Below are positions 56,301 through 64,000 of a stretch of DNA of 64,000 nucleotides, one piece after another. The notes under the pieces are model-generated. The model made no database searches. It saw nothing but the letters and a program-made list of their open reading frames with translations, and had not been told where the DNA came from. The stretch comes from JAHIKV01 sp963733145 (GTDB lineage Bacteria > Planctomycetota > Planctomycetia > Pirellulales > Thermoguttaceae), in NCBI GenBank assembly GCA_963733145.1, contig CAVTCJ010000011.1:124001-188000 (forward strand), read 5' to 3'. Each line of letters opens with the position of its first letter. The stretch's first letter is position 1. The position numbers were made by a program, and so were the translations under genes.

Positions 56301-56582
56301 CGTTTCCGTGCCGGTATAGTTGGCGTAGATGTAGTCCGTGGTGACGATGGCGGCCGAGAGTCCGCGGCTAATCTTCTCGGCGACCAGCGGTTGGAAACTG
56401 CTCTCCAGCGCTGCGCTCGTTATAACCACATAGTCGTACAGTGCCGGCGGGGCCCCTGAAAGCAACAGCCGGCCTTCCAGCGACTCAATTCGCAACGGAC
56501 GGCGGTTCGCGCTGCCAAAGGATACGGCCCTTTTCCCGCGACGCTCAGTCCGGGGTCTTTTTGGACGAAATAAGTTAGTCAT
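53315..56582 (-). CDS. surface protein: LEPR-XLL-like start, C25 (gingipain-like) peptidase, Calx-beta-like and 51-residue repeats (several frameshifts)
   Basis: About 1,090 residues. The N-terminus has RIESLEGRLLLSG, the planctomycete LEPR-XLL-type motif. The C25 domain follows: YDYVVITSAALESSFQPLV, HGTQWVLLGGDVEVVPARGV, TDMYYACLDGTWNGDGDSLW, then GGGDIDMMPEVAVGRAPAST. After it come two beta-sandwich repeats with DVTIALTPSD and DVTIGLSSSD, five 51-residue repeats (54642-53914) containing GNWYLDANGNGVW and AGDWNGDGKSE, and a C-terminal domain with DLLTAVMREMGNALEYEH. The catalytic part is in at least five frames, so the sequence as given is not translatable end to end. Confidence 0.8.
53914..54642 (-). 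repeat. five 153-bp direct repeats coding a 51-residue motif
   Basis: The unit SIGIYSNGNWYLDANGNGVW (start) with PVAGDWNGDGKSE (end) is repeated 4.8 times; DNA identity between units 2-4 is very high. The Asp/Asn-rich WNGDGKSE resembles FG-GAP/VCBS or calcium-binding repeats. Confidence 0.88.
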
Positions 56583-57146
56583 GCCAGTAGTGTCGGAATT
56601 GATCCGGTGAATGGACTGAAGAAGCTAAGTCATCGCTCAGAAAAGTTGAATGCATCTGGTGGTGCAGGCGTCTCGCCTGCCGCCGGAAAATGCAGGCGAG
56701 ACACATGCCCCACACTAAGATATATAGTCAATCATCTTATCCTGAAATAGTCAACAAATTTTTCGCTGACGCGACGCGGTTCATAAAACGATTTGGCAGG
56801 CCCCTCTACTAGAAGCCTAGCATAAGGAAGGCAATGGCCGGGCGCGGCGATCTGCCGGACCCCCGCCAGAGGCAAAATTTCGAGCGGCTGGAACGTCAAT
56901 CGAGGGCACGATCCGCGTGGTCTATAAGCCCCGACGACCACATAAATGGCCGCCAACTCATGTTTCTCTGTGATGCACAGATTACCCAACTCACCACAAT
57001 TGATTCTTGTCTCGTGGTTTTATCTACCCCCGCAGAGTGGATTTTGGAAAAATAATTTTTTCGTTGTCAGGGAAGGCCATTCAGCGGTCTATAGGTGTGC
57101 AGAATGTTTCCAATACCTGTCTTTTTTATGGGAAGGGAGTTGTGCC
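56583..57146. other. AT-rich intergenic region, divergent promoters likely
   Basis: Between the C25 peptidase and PEP-CTERM genes. It is the most AT-rich stretch nearby and holds a palindrome at about 56662-56712 (GCAGGCGTCTCGCCTGC). The gene to the right has a ribosome-binding site GGAAGGGAG at 57131-57139. I cannot place promoters with confidence. Confidence 0.5.
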
Positions 57147-58073
57147 ATGAACAAGTTACTTTTGCTGCTGGTGGGATTGGTGGTGTTGGCAAGCACCATG
57201 CCGGTGCAGGCGTCGATCAACTCCGCGGTCGATGTGAACGACGATATATGGCTTGACCCGGGGATTAGGCCATCGGGCTTCAGCGGCGGCCCCTTCAATT
57301 CGAAAATTTATGACGACAACAGGACCGCGGCCAACAGCGGTTTGCCCGACGCTCCTTACCACTATGGGACAAAGGAAGGGACTTGGCTGATTTACGGCCC
57401 CGCAACCACGTTCTGTGCCGAAGTCAACGACACTATCGGATCGAGCGCAGCTTACTACAACATCTACGCACTGACCACGGTGAATAGCTTCAGCCGCAGC
57501 CTGACAGGGTACGCCGCCTGGGTCTACGACAAGTGGGTTGCCAACGAATCGGACCTATGGGAACTGGGTGCTTATACGGCCGCGATGGCCGATTCCGACC
57601 AAAAGTCATTTCAAAAAGCCATCTGGGCGGGGATCACGTCAGGCACCGTAACCGATGTGATCACGACTAACGACGAGTATGGCGCGGAGTATTCCGGCCA
57701 CTACATCGGTGACGCATCTGACCCTTGGACCAACTACCAGGGTTTGGGTAAGGACAACGACATCGACATCAGCTACAGCCAGTTTGTCACTGAGAACGGG
57801 CTGGGCGGTTCGGGACTCACTAACATCGGCACCTACGTGTTTGTGGACGTTGGTACTGACGGCGAAAACCAGGCCACCATGTTCATCGGCTCCGGTGGTG
57901 CGACAATCGTTCCCGAGCCTGCCAGCGTGCTGGTGTGGTCGCTGCTCGCCGCGGGAAGCTGGTTGGGGCTTAGGGTTTCCCGCCGGCGGCGGATCCCTGT
58001 CGGCCGGCAGTCCTGGGTGCCCGAGAACCGTACCGCCATCCTGGAGATCATCGAGCGCGGCGCACGCAAGTGA
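57147..58073 (+). CDS. PEP-CTERM sorting-domain protein
   Basis: A 308-residue exported protein. Signal peptide MNKLLLLLVGLVVLASTMPV ending VQA; the mature part is rich in Tyr/Asn/Gly (NRTAANSGLPDAPYHYGTKE; TFCAEVNDTIG) with two Cys. The sorting signal is VPEPASVLVWSLLAAGSWLG followed by the basic cluster SRRRR (residues ~256-283), which exosortase would cut and process. Unusually, about 28 residues follow the basic cluster (GRQSWVPENRTAILEIIERG). A terminator follows at 58158-58190. Confidence 0.88.
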   Translation: MNKLLLLLVGLVVLASTMPVQASINSAVDVNDDIWLDPGIRPSGFSGGPFNSKIYDDNRTAANSGLPDAPYHYGTKEGTWLIYGPATTFCAEVNDTIGSSAAYYNIYALTTVNSFSRSLTGYAAWVYDKWVANESDLWELGAYTAAMADSDQKSFQKAIWAGITSGTVTDVITTNDEYGAEYSGHYIGDASDPWTNYQGLGKDNDIDISYSQFVTENGLGGSGLTNIGTYVFVDVGTDGENQATMFIGSGGATIVPEPASVLVWSLLAAGSWLGLRVSRRRRIPVGRQSWVPENRTAILEIIERGARK

Positions 58074-58157
58074 CGCTTTGAAGGCCGCACCAACTCCCGC
58101 AAGGGGAAAGAGCGCGGCCGGGAAATTTGAACCTCTCCCAAAAACCGAGATCCAATC

Positions 58158-58190
58158 GAAGGGCCATCCGAATGAACGGGTGGCCCTTTT
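58158..58190 (+). terminator. rho-independent terminator after the PEP-CTERM gene
   Basis: AAGGGCCATCC and GGGTGGCCCTT make an 11-bp stem with one G-T pair, followed by TTTTT. Confidence 0.75.
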
Positions 58191-58325
58191 TGCTGCCGCC
58201 TCAGACATGACGCAGCAACATAATTGGTCGCAGGTTATTGGTGTCCTTCCGGCAAGCGTGTATGAATTGTTTTGAGCGGTGTGGCATCGTGGGCTGTCGA
58301 AACACGATCCTGTGGAGGACGGCCT

Positions 58326-59280
58326 ATGGATACCAAAAAGGCACGCAACCTTCCTGCGCGGCTGGAAGGCCTGCGGCGGCGGTTCGAGAAGTGGCGCGGG
58401 ACCGGAAGCCTCACGCACGTGTCCCCGATTCACTGTGGGAAGCGGCGGCCGTCATGGCCGACAGGCATGGGATTTCCCGCACGGCCCAAACACTGGGCGT
58501 CAATTACCAGGCCCTGAAAAAACACCTCGGGCCGAAGACCGCCGCCAACCATCGCGCACTCAAGAGGCGGAAGTGGCGACGAAGAGTGCCGGCACGTGCT
58601 GGAGATGCTCTCGGTGATTTACAGGAATGACGCTTTGGCCAAGCAGCGGCAACTGTCGCCGGAGGAACGATTGCCCTTCCACCAAGCGGAGAGCGGCCCG
58701 GTGATGGAGGAACTTCATGCCTGGCTTGTTCGACAATTCGGCGAGCGGCGGGTGGAGCCGAACTCGTCGTTGGGCGGAGCGATTTCTTACATGCTGAAGC
58801 ACTGGGAGAACTGACGCTATTCTTGCGCGTGCCCGGTGCGCCGCTGGACAACAACGTCTGCGAACGGGCGTTGAAACGCGCCATCCTGCACCGCAAAAAC
58901 GCCCTGTTTTACAAGACCTGCCACGGGGCGCACGTCGGGGATCTGTTTATGAGCCTGATCCACACCTGCGAACTGTGCGGAGCGAATGCGTTCGACTACC
59001 TGACCGAACAAGTGTAGTGTCTCACGCAGATGGTTACTTATGCGGCGGAGGGTGCCACTGCTGGCTTGTCCAGCAGTGTTGACCGCTTTTGCACTTCCGC
59101 ACTGCTGGACAAGCCAGCAGTGGCACCCAACTCCACTATTCTCCGCAAAACAAGACACCTCATTTACGAGACACTACACTAGATCGTCGCGCGGATGAAC
59201 TGCGAGCCGATCCGCAGAACTGGATGCCCTGGAGCTATCGGGAAGCGCTGGCCGCGGCCAGTGCCCCCATTGCCCGCTGA
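58326..59280 (+). pseudogene. IS66-family relic split by MITE-169
   Basis: A degenerate insertion sequence. The first part (58326-58630, with a shift near 58405) reads LEGLRRRFEKWRGT then HARVPDSLWEAAAVMADRHG and LGVNYQALKKHLGPKT, like the small HTH accessory proteins found with IS66 elements. The second part (58596-59017, shift near 58808) reads AISYMLKHWE, LFLRVPGAPLDNNVCERALK and KNALFYKTCHGAHVGDLF, the IS66 transposase C-terminal region. The reading frame stops in the MITE at 59012, and the transposase tail (DRRADELRADPQNWMPWSYR) resumes at 59182. Most of the transposase core is missing, so it cannot move. Confidence 0.8.
59012..59179. mobile_element. MITE-169, copy 2, inside the IS66 relic
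   Basis: GTGTAGTGTCTC and GAGACACTACAC ends; flanks are AA (left, 59010-59011) and TA (right, 59180-59181). Deleting the element plus one flank restores CTGACCGAACTAGATCGTCG, which codes LTELDRR and re-joins the transposase frame. About 95 percent identical to copy 1 by eye. Confidence 0.88.
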
Positions 59281-59454
59281 TCATCGGCCGTCCGCACCAC
59301 TGTCGCCGCCGGCGAGCGAAGGTTTTACACGGCTGCCGGAAGCACACAGTGCGGCCCGAGCGTGCAGTCGCAGTGCCCCACCTGCCAGAATGGCGGCTAC
59401 CTCGGAAAAACGCTCGTCAGGCGTCAAAATGGACGGATCGTCGAAGGATCGCAT
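59281..59454 (-). CDS. small conserved-looking protein upstream of nothing identifiable
   Basis: A 57-residue reading starting MRSFDDPSILTPDERFSEVA with AAILAGGALRLHARAAL. This ILTPDERFxEVAAILAxGxLRLRxRAAL shape is, from memory, common in small planctomycete proteins encoded next to recombinases. No recombinase is adjacent here, so it may be a remnant. Confidence 0.5.
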   Translation of the reverse strand: MRSFDDPSILTPDERFSEVAAILAGGALRLHARAALCASGSRVKPSLAGGDSGADGR

Positions 59455-59462
59455 GGGACTTC

Positions 59463-59507
59463 TCCTCGGTCCCCTTTCCCTGTTGGAGAGGGTTAGGGTG
59501 AGGGCTT
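59463..59507. repeat. PAL7 palindrome
   Basis: CCCCTTTCCCTGTTGGAGAG then GGTTAGGGTGAGGGC. Confidence 0.65.
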
Positions 59508-59649
59508 GCCCACAGCGGCCTTCGCTTGGCGACCGGCGCACCGTCTGGCATGACACGGGAATTAACAGCCTCTATCTGTTAACCTACCCGGTGAGATCAA
59601 GAAGTGACGAAAGAGTCGTTCGGAAGCGGCTGGCCAATTGGCCTCATCG

Positions 59650-59949
59650 TTATGCAATTTTACCGTTGATTACCTGTGATACAGAACGGATTGCAGAACG
59701 GAAGTCTTCACCGGTGCGTGGAGAAAGCAGACGCTCCACACCATCGACCATCTGCGACACAAGTACATGCTTGTACTCCATGACCAGCCGAAACTGGTGG
59801 GAACCTGTCGTGATCTCCGCCGCCCAACCGAGATACTGAGGAGTGTATGACTCCACGATGTATTTACACTCCAGAGCGTCGAGGATTTGACGCAGGTTTG
59901 CAGGCAACCGCTTTAGCATCCTCCTGTATCTGCTGTTTTCTTTCTGCAT
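59650..59949 (-). CDS. hypothetical protein
   Basis: A 99-residue soluble protein starting MQKENSRYRRMLKRLPANLR, with a core of QILDALECKYIVESYTPQYL and QFRLVMEYKHVLVSQMVDGV. Codon use and lack of shadows on the other strand support it. No family recognised; its basic N-terminus and small size would suit an accessory or toxin-like protein, but nothing shows that. Confidence 0.6.
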   Translation of the reverse strand: MQKENSRYRRMLKRLPANLRQILDALECKYIVESYTPQYLGWAAEITTGSHQFRLVMEYKHVLVSQMVDGVERLLSPRTGEDFRSAIRSVSQVINGKIA

Positions 59950-60015
59950 AACTTACCCAGTGGGACGGTGTTATGACGAAAAAGTTGTTCGAAGGCGGCT
60001 GGCTAACGACAAAGC

Positions 60016-61536
60016 TCAGGAGCGGCGGGAGCCGAGGGAACTGTACGTCTGGAACGTCCTACATGTGGCGCTTCCTGCTGCAGTGCCTGATTCGGCCTTC
60101 TCCTTGCGGGGAATAGTGTTCGCCTGTTTTTCGATGAAACGCCAAGCCCAAGCTTCACTGAAGGTATAGGAGAAGCCCTGACCACTATCCGTCCACTTGA
60201 TTGCCTTCCACGCATCAGACTCGCGGAGTCCTTCCAGGTCGTTCAGGGCCTGGGCTCTCGTGGGGACGGGCACTCGCTCTGTGCGGAACTTCCCATGGGC
60301 TCGGCAGTACTTAAGATATGCTCTTGGGTCCTCCGCAAGCCCTCTAAGCCTGTAGCCTTCGCTGAGGACAAAGTAGCTCTTGCCGCAGGCTGCTACCGGA
60401 TAGAGAGGCCAAGCCTTCAACGGCATCGATTCCCAGGGGAGGGAGAGGCCGCCGAATCCCGGCGGTCGAAGTGGCTCTTCACCCTTCGGCTGAAACAGAA
60501 TCCGGCAGACCCAGCCGACCCGTTCGTTCCTGCTGAAACGCCCTGGTTTGTGGTCCTTCTCCCAGTCCGATGTCAGGCCTTCCAGTTCCTTGATCGCCGC
60601 CTCCTCACCGAGCGCGACGAAGTGGTTAGTGGCTTCGCCCAGGTCAGCACATGTGAACGGCCTCGCGAGAAAGAGTTTCGGTGTTTCCGCACAGCATTCG
60701 AGCGCTTCTTTGCACACATCACCGACAGTATTTCCCGGCCCGTTGATTGCTTCCCAGAGTCGCATCGAATCCTTTACGTGGCGCTCGAGCGCCGCTTTTG
60801 CCGCCGCACCACGAGACTCAAGCTCCGCGCGAATCGCGTTGTTTGCCATGTAATTGAAATAGTACTCGTAGCCCCCATACTTCATAGGACCAGTAGGGAT
60901 GAAAGCGGCAATAAGCTCCTCGGGTGTCCTTTTGTGAAGCGCTACCTTCAGGTTCTTGACGTCGCGCTGTGCTTCGGCCAAACCATTGCGAGACGCTTCT
61001 GACTTCTTCCCGGAAACTGGTACTGGCGGCGCTGCACGTTTTTCTCGCCCACCACGTCCGGCACTGGCGATGGGTTTGCTTGGATCGCTCTTGTCCGTGC
61101 CCGGCTTGCCAGGCCCGGCCGGTTCCGCCTTGGCCACAGCCTTAAAGGCCAGCAGATACGGCACGGCCGGACGCCCCTCGCGGTCCTTGAAATTCTTGAA
61201 TCGCTCGCTGTTCAGCCAGAAGCCGTAGGTCTTGCCGGGCTCCAGCTTGACCCGCAGCACGCACGTCCGGTGGTTCTTCTCACAGGAAGGCTTCCCCAGC
61301 ATCCTCGGCATGGAGTCCTTGCACGCCGTCGACCAACTCCAGGAGCCGTCAGCAATCTCCTTGCTGAACGTGACGCGGATCTCCGTCTCGCCCGGCTTCA
61401 CGTCCTTCACGCCCGCCTCCAGCACCGTCCTCACAACCACCTGCGGCATCGAATCGATGTCCTGTCCCTGCACGCTATGGGTCACGTGACTGCATGCAAG
61501 GGCGATTAGCCCGGCCAACAACAGTCTTGTTATCAT
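60016..61536 (-). CDS. secreted protein with Ig-like domain
   Basis: A 506-residue protein. Signal peptide ITRLLLAGLIALACSHVTHS (cleavage near VQGQ). Residues ~33-132 form a bacterial Ig-like domain of the SbsA/Big_5 kind (DVKPGETEIRVTFSKEIADG; TCVLRVKLEPGKTYGFWLNS). A Lys/Pro/Gly-rich linker (GPGKPGTDKSDPSKPIASAG) leads to a large C-terminal domain with no recognised family: RTPEELIAAFIPTGPMKYGG and GEATNHFVALGEEAAIKELE, plus several Cys. ATG 61536 is the natural start. Isolated gene, probably envelope located. Confidence 0.72.
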   Translation of the reverse strand: MITRLLLAGLIALACSHVTHSVQGQDIDSMPQVVVRTVLEAGVKDVKPGETEIRVTFSKEIADGSWSWSTACKDSMPRMLGKPSCEKNHRTCVLRVKLEPGKTYGFWLNSERFKNFKDREGRPAVPYLLAFKAVAKAEPAGPGKPGTDKSDPSKPIASAGRGGREKRAAPPVPVSGKKSEASRNGLAEAQRDVKNLKVALHKRTPEELIAAFIPTGPMKYGGYEYYFNYMANNAIRAELESRGAAAKAALERHVKDSMRLWEAINGPGNTVGDVCKEALECCAETPKLFLARPFTCADLGEATNHFVALGEEAAIKELEGLTSDWEKDHKPGRFSRNERVGWVCRILFQPKGEEPLRPPGFGGLSLPWESMPLKAWPLYPVAACGKSYFVLSEGYRLRGLAEDPRAYLKYCRAHGKFRTERVPVPTRAQALNDLEGLRESDAWKAIKWTDSGQGFSYTFSEAWAWRFIEKQANTIPRKEKAESGTAAGSATCRTFQTYSSLGSRRS

Positions 61537-62310
61537 GGCATTACTCCTTCGATTCGGTTATACGATGCCATTATATCCTTTCAACGGATAACACAACTCC
61601 ACCCATCACTAAGGTTTCCTTCCGGGGTCCGAAAGGGACCGGCTTGTTAACTCGGAGGGGTTTGTTAACCAGAGATTTGGAGATTTCGAGAGCAAAATTA
61701 TAGGGTCCGGAAGGAACCATAGGGGTTCCTTCCAGGCCCTATTTTGTCTCTCTCGAAACAAAGATTCTTGAGCCCCCAGAAGAATTGCCGTAAAGCAATC
61801 TGCCCAGTCTGGCCGGAATTGACGTAACCCCTTGCCGCACAACGCCCTCACCCCCTGCCCCTCTCCCAAAGGGCGAGGGGAGAAATGCAAAACGCCCGGC
61901 GGCCGAAATCTCGGCGACGGGCGTTAACTGGTTTGGCGGCAAAGTTCGCTATTTTACCAAAAGCTCCCCGTTCGCAACCCTCTTCGTAACAATCGCGCAG
62001 AGACAATGGACGGAACTGGTTGTAGTACAAGATGTTGCGGGTTTCGAGTCCCTTTCGGTCGCCCTCAAAGCGAAAGCAACCCGTAGCGCAACTGCGACTG
62101 ACTGGTTAACTGTCAAGTGGCGTTGGCTGTTAACCGGAAGGTCATTTTGTGGTGGCGCTCGAAACTACGACTGGCTGGTTAACAGCGGGCGCGAGCGCAG
62201 TCTGCCAGCGTGGGCTGACAATCCGGCTACAGCTTCGATAAAATGCTGATCTTCTTGCGGCATCGTCGCCGGTTTCCTTCTTGTCGCACTCTAATCTCAG
62301 GGGCAGCATC
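61537..62310. other. repeat-rich intergenic region
   Basis: GGGTCCGAAAGGGACC and GGGTCCGGAAGGAACC-type inverted segments at about 61615-61745, a PAL7 unit at about 61843-61882 (CCTCACCCCCTGCCCCTCTC) and repeated GGTTAAC motifs (61652, 62102, 62128, 62168) lie here. No gene is supported. Confidence 0.55.
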
Positions 62311-63531
62311 ATGTTCTCTCATACGCGGTGTACACCTATTCCCTTGCCCAAGGGCTGGCCTGCCTCGGTCAAATCGGCCGTGATCCACACCGTTGCCTTG
62401 GCCCAGTACGTTGCCGTTTTCACCCGCAGTTGGGCGGCGGATTGCCCGATCGCCCGCGTCCGGCTGAAAGCGAAGCTCGACCGGGCAAACCAGGAAATCG
62501 CCAACCTGCGAGAACAAATGCGCATCAAGGACGCCCGCATGGCTTCGATCCCGCCGCATCGACGGCCGCAGTATCCGCCCACCGAACGCATGGCCATATT
62601 GGAGCTCAAAACAGCCCGCTGTTGGTCGCTGGAGCAGACGGCAAATGCGTTTCTCGTCACCGCCGCTACGATCTCGTCGTGGATGAAGCGATTGGACGAA
62701 GACGGCCCCGATGCCCTGGTGCAACTCAGTCAACCGGTCAACAAGTTCCCGGATTTCGTCCATTACGTTGTTCATCGGCTCAAAACACGCTGTCCGTCAA
62801 TGGGCAAAGTAAAGATCGCGGAGACATTGGCCCGAGCCGGCTTGCATTTGGGATCGACAACCGTCGGCCGGATGCTCAAGGAGAAACACCGTCGCCCTCA
62901 TCCACCGGCGGATGATGCCGAAGCCGACGGCAAGCGGCGCGTGGTCACGGCCAAACGACCCAACCACGTGTGGCATGTTGATTTAACCGTGGTGCCGACC
63001 GGGGCGGGATTCTGGGTCCCGTGGTCGCCGTTCGCGTTGCTGCAACGTTGGCCGTTCTGTCATTGGTTGGCGGTCGCCGAAGACCATTTTTCACGCCGTG
63101 CAATGGGTGCCGCCGCCTTCGACAAACAGCCGACCTCAGAACAGGTGCGGGCATTCTTGGGGCGGACGATGCACTCCGCTAACGCCAAGCCAAAACACCT
63201 TGTCTGTGACAAAGGCGTCCAGTTCTGGAACGACGGCTTCAAGCGTTGGTGCAAACGCAAGAACATCAAGCCGCGTTTCGGCGCGATCGGCAAACACGGT
63301 TCCATCGCCGTGGTCGAGCGCTTCATCCTCACGCTGAAAACCCTGCTCGGCTGTTTGCTGCTGATACCCTATCGCCAAGAAAGGTTCCAACAAGAGCTTT
63401 CGGCGATCGTCGAGTGGTACAACGAACACCGCCCGCACGAATACCTCGGGGGAAAAACTCCAAACGAAGTCTACTGCGGGTGGTTTCCAGGGCCAGCGCG
63501 CACTCTGCGTAGTTTTGGCAATATAGGATAA
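62311..63531 (+). CDS. DDE integrase-core transposase
   Basis: A 406-residue transposase from ATG 62311. A helical N-terminus with DRANQEIANLREQMRIKDAR, helix-turn-helix segments (LEQTANAFLVTAATISSWMK; KIAETLARAGLHLGSTTVGR), and the rve catalytic core: first Asp in VWHVDLTVVPTGAG, second in HLVCDKGVQFWNDG, Glu in AVVERFILTLK, then NEHRPHEYLGGKTPNEVY. The triad is complete, so it could be active. Group (IS3/IS481-like) cannot be assigned more closely; inverted ends were not found. Confidence 0.85.
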   Translation: MFSHTRCTPIPLPKGWPASVKSAVIHTVALAQYVAVFTRSWAADCPIARVRLKAKLDRANQEIANLREQMRIKDARMASIPPHRRPQYPPTERMAILELKTARCWSLEQTANAFLVTAATISSWMKRLDEDGPDALVQLSQPVNKFPDFVHYVVHRLKTRCPSMGKVKIAETLARAGLHLGSTTVGRMLKEKHRRPHPPADDAEADGKRRVVTAKRPNHVWHVDLTVVPTGAGFWVPWSPFALLQRWPFCHWLAVAEDHFSRRAMGAAAFDKQPTSEQVRAFLGRTMHSANAKPKHLVCDKGVQFWNDGFKRWCKRKNIKPRFGAIGKHGSIAVVERFILTLKTLLGCLLLIPYRQERFQQELSAIVEWYNEHRPHEYLGGKTPNEVYCGWFPGPARTLRSFGNIG

Positions 63532-63608
63532 CTGCGCCTGCGCGTGTAATGTGGTAGACCATCATCGTTGTGTTTCCGTTTTCGATTGGACGAACAAGGA
63601 GGCAAGCG

Positions 63609-64000
63609 ATGGTGGCTACGGTGCGAATGAATGTGCAGGAGGTATTGCGGCATTTCCAACAGTTGGAAGACCCACGGTCGTCGGTGAACTTGCTGCATCC
63701 GCTCGACAGTGTGGTGGTAATAGCGATCATGGCGGTACTCGCCGGAGCCAATGGACCAACGGCCATCGCCAAGTGGGCCAACATGAAGGCCGAGGTCTTG
63801 TTGAAGTTGTTGAACCTCCCGCATGGCATTCCCCGAAAAGATGTCTTCCGACGTGTGTTGGCCACCTTGAAGCCGGACGCCTTTCAAGCCTGTTTCACCA
63901 TGTGGCTGACGGCGCTGCGTGCCGCAGCCGCAGGGGCCACGGGCATCGAGCGACCGACGCTGGCCATCGATGGTAAGACATTGCGGCGAAGTCACGACCA
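63609..64000 (+). CDS. ISAs1-family transposase, N-terminal part (runs off the window)
   Basis: The frame from ATG 63609 is open to the last base. It reads EVLRHFQQLEDPRSSVNLLH, VVVIAIMAVLAGANGPTAIA, LPHGIPRKDVFRRVLATLKP and TLAIDGKTLRRSHD, the DUF4338-free N-terminal part and first catalytic Asp (AIDGKTLRRS) of ISAs1-type transposases. Ribosome-binding site AAGGAGG 9 bases upstream. It starts 77 bases after the DDE integrase and belongs to a separate element. Confidence 0.88.
   Translation, partial: MVATVRMNVQEVLRHFQQLEDPRSSVNLLHPLDSVVVIAIMAVLAGANGPTAIAKWANMKAEVLLKLLNLPHGIPRKDVFRRVLATLKPDAFQACFTMWLTALRAAAAGATGIERPTLAIDGKTLRRSHD

Overview
This is a GC-rich, gene-dense bacterial segment that most resembles a planctomycete, probably of the Pirellulales (inference from content; no rRNA or tRNA gene was recognised). 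The pointers are a PEP-CTERM protein, a surface protein with the planctomycete-type N-terminal motif LEGRLLL fused to a C25 peptidase, a type IV pilus/type II secretion-like operon carrying histidine kinase, response regulator and STAS genes, several sigma factors and a Ser/Thr kinase. ispA-dxs for isoprenoid precursors and murA for peptidoglycan are also present.

Layout. 0-11 kb: housekeeping genes (partial metallo-hydrolase, methyltransferase, quinone oxidoreductase, xthA, xseB, ispA-dxs, nadK, a secreted protein, murA). 11-19 kb: a PIN toxin/antitoxin pair, HD/OB-fold exoribonuclease, XerC/D recombinase, prfA, rpmE, tgt, a YgiT/DUF4258 pair, rpsU. 19-36 kb, minus strand: one long pseudopilus/pilus operon, in transcription order three or four pseudopilins, pilM, pilN, pilO, a pilP-like gene, secretin, TPR lipoprotein, histidine kinase, response regulator, STAS protein, GspE ATPase, GspF. 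36-41 kb: a large sigma-70 factor, an ExeA-type ATPase, manA. 41-48 kb: secreted protein, ECF sigma/anti-sigma pair, hydrolase, NAD-type isocitrate dehydrogenase, a sigma-region-4-like protein. 48-53 kb: a second toxin/antitoxin pair, Ser/Thr kinase, rhamnose mutarotase, gdhA. 53-64 kb: the C25 peptidase surface protein, PEP-CTERM protein, IS66 relic, hypothetical proteins, a DDE integrase and an ISAs1 transposase cut by the window end.

Two things set the window apart. First, it is riddled with short palindromic and MITE-like repeats of at least eight families. One 122-bp element has four near-identical copies, each flanked by its own 4-bp target duplication (TTAA, CTAA, CTAG, TTTA). A 168/169-bp element inserts at TA and in one copy splits an IS66 transposase. 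Other palindromes sit in frame inside ispA and murA and in the N-terminal coding part of pilus-operon genes. Second, single-base frameshifts are very frequent. They break murA, xerD, the histidine kinase, secretin, pseudopilins, manA, anti-sigma, hydrolase, isocitrate dehydrogenase, the sigma-like gene, gdhA and the C25 peptidase while leaving conserved motifs intact on both sides. That looks more like consensus indel errors than mass gene decay, but the sequence alone cannot settle it.
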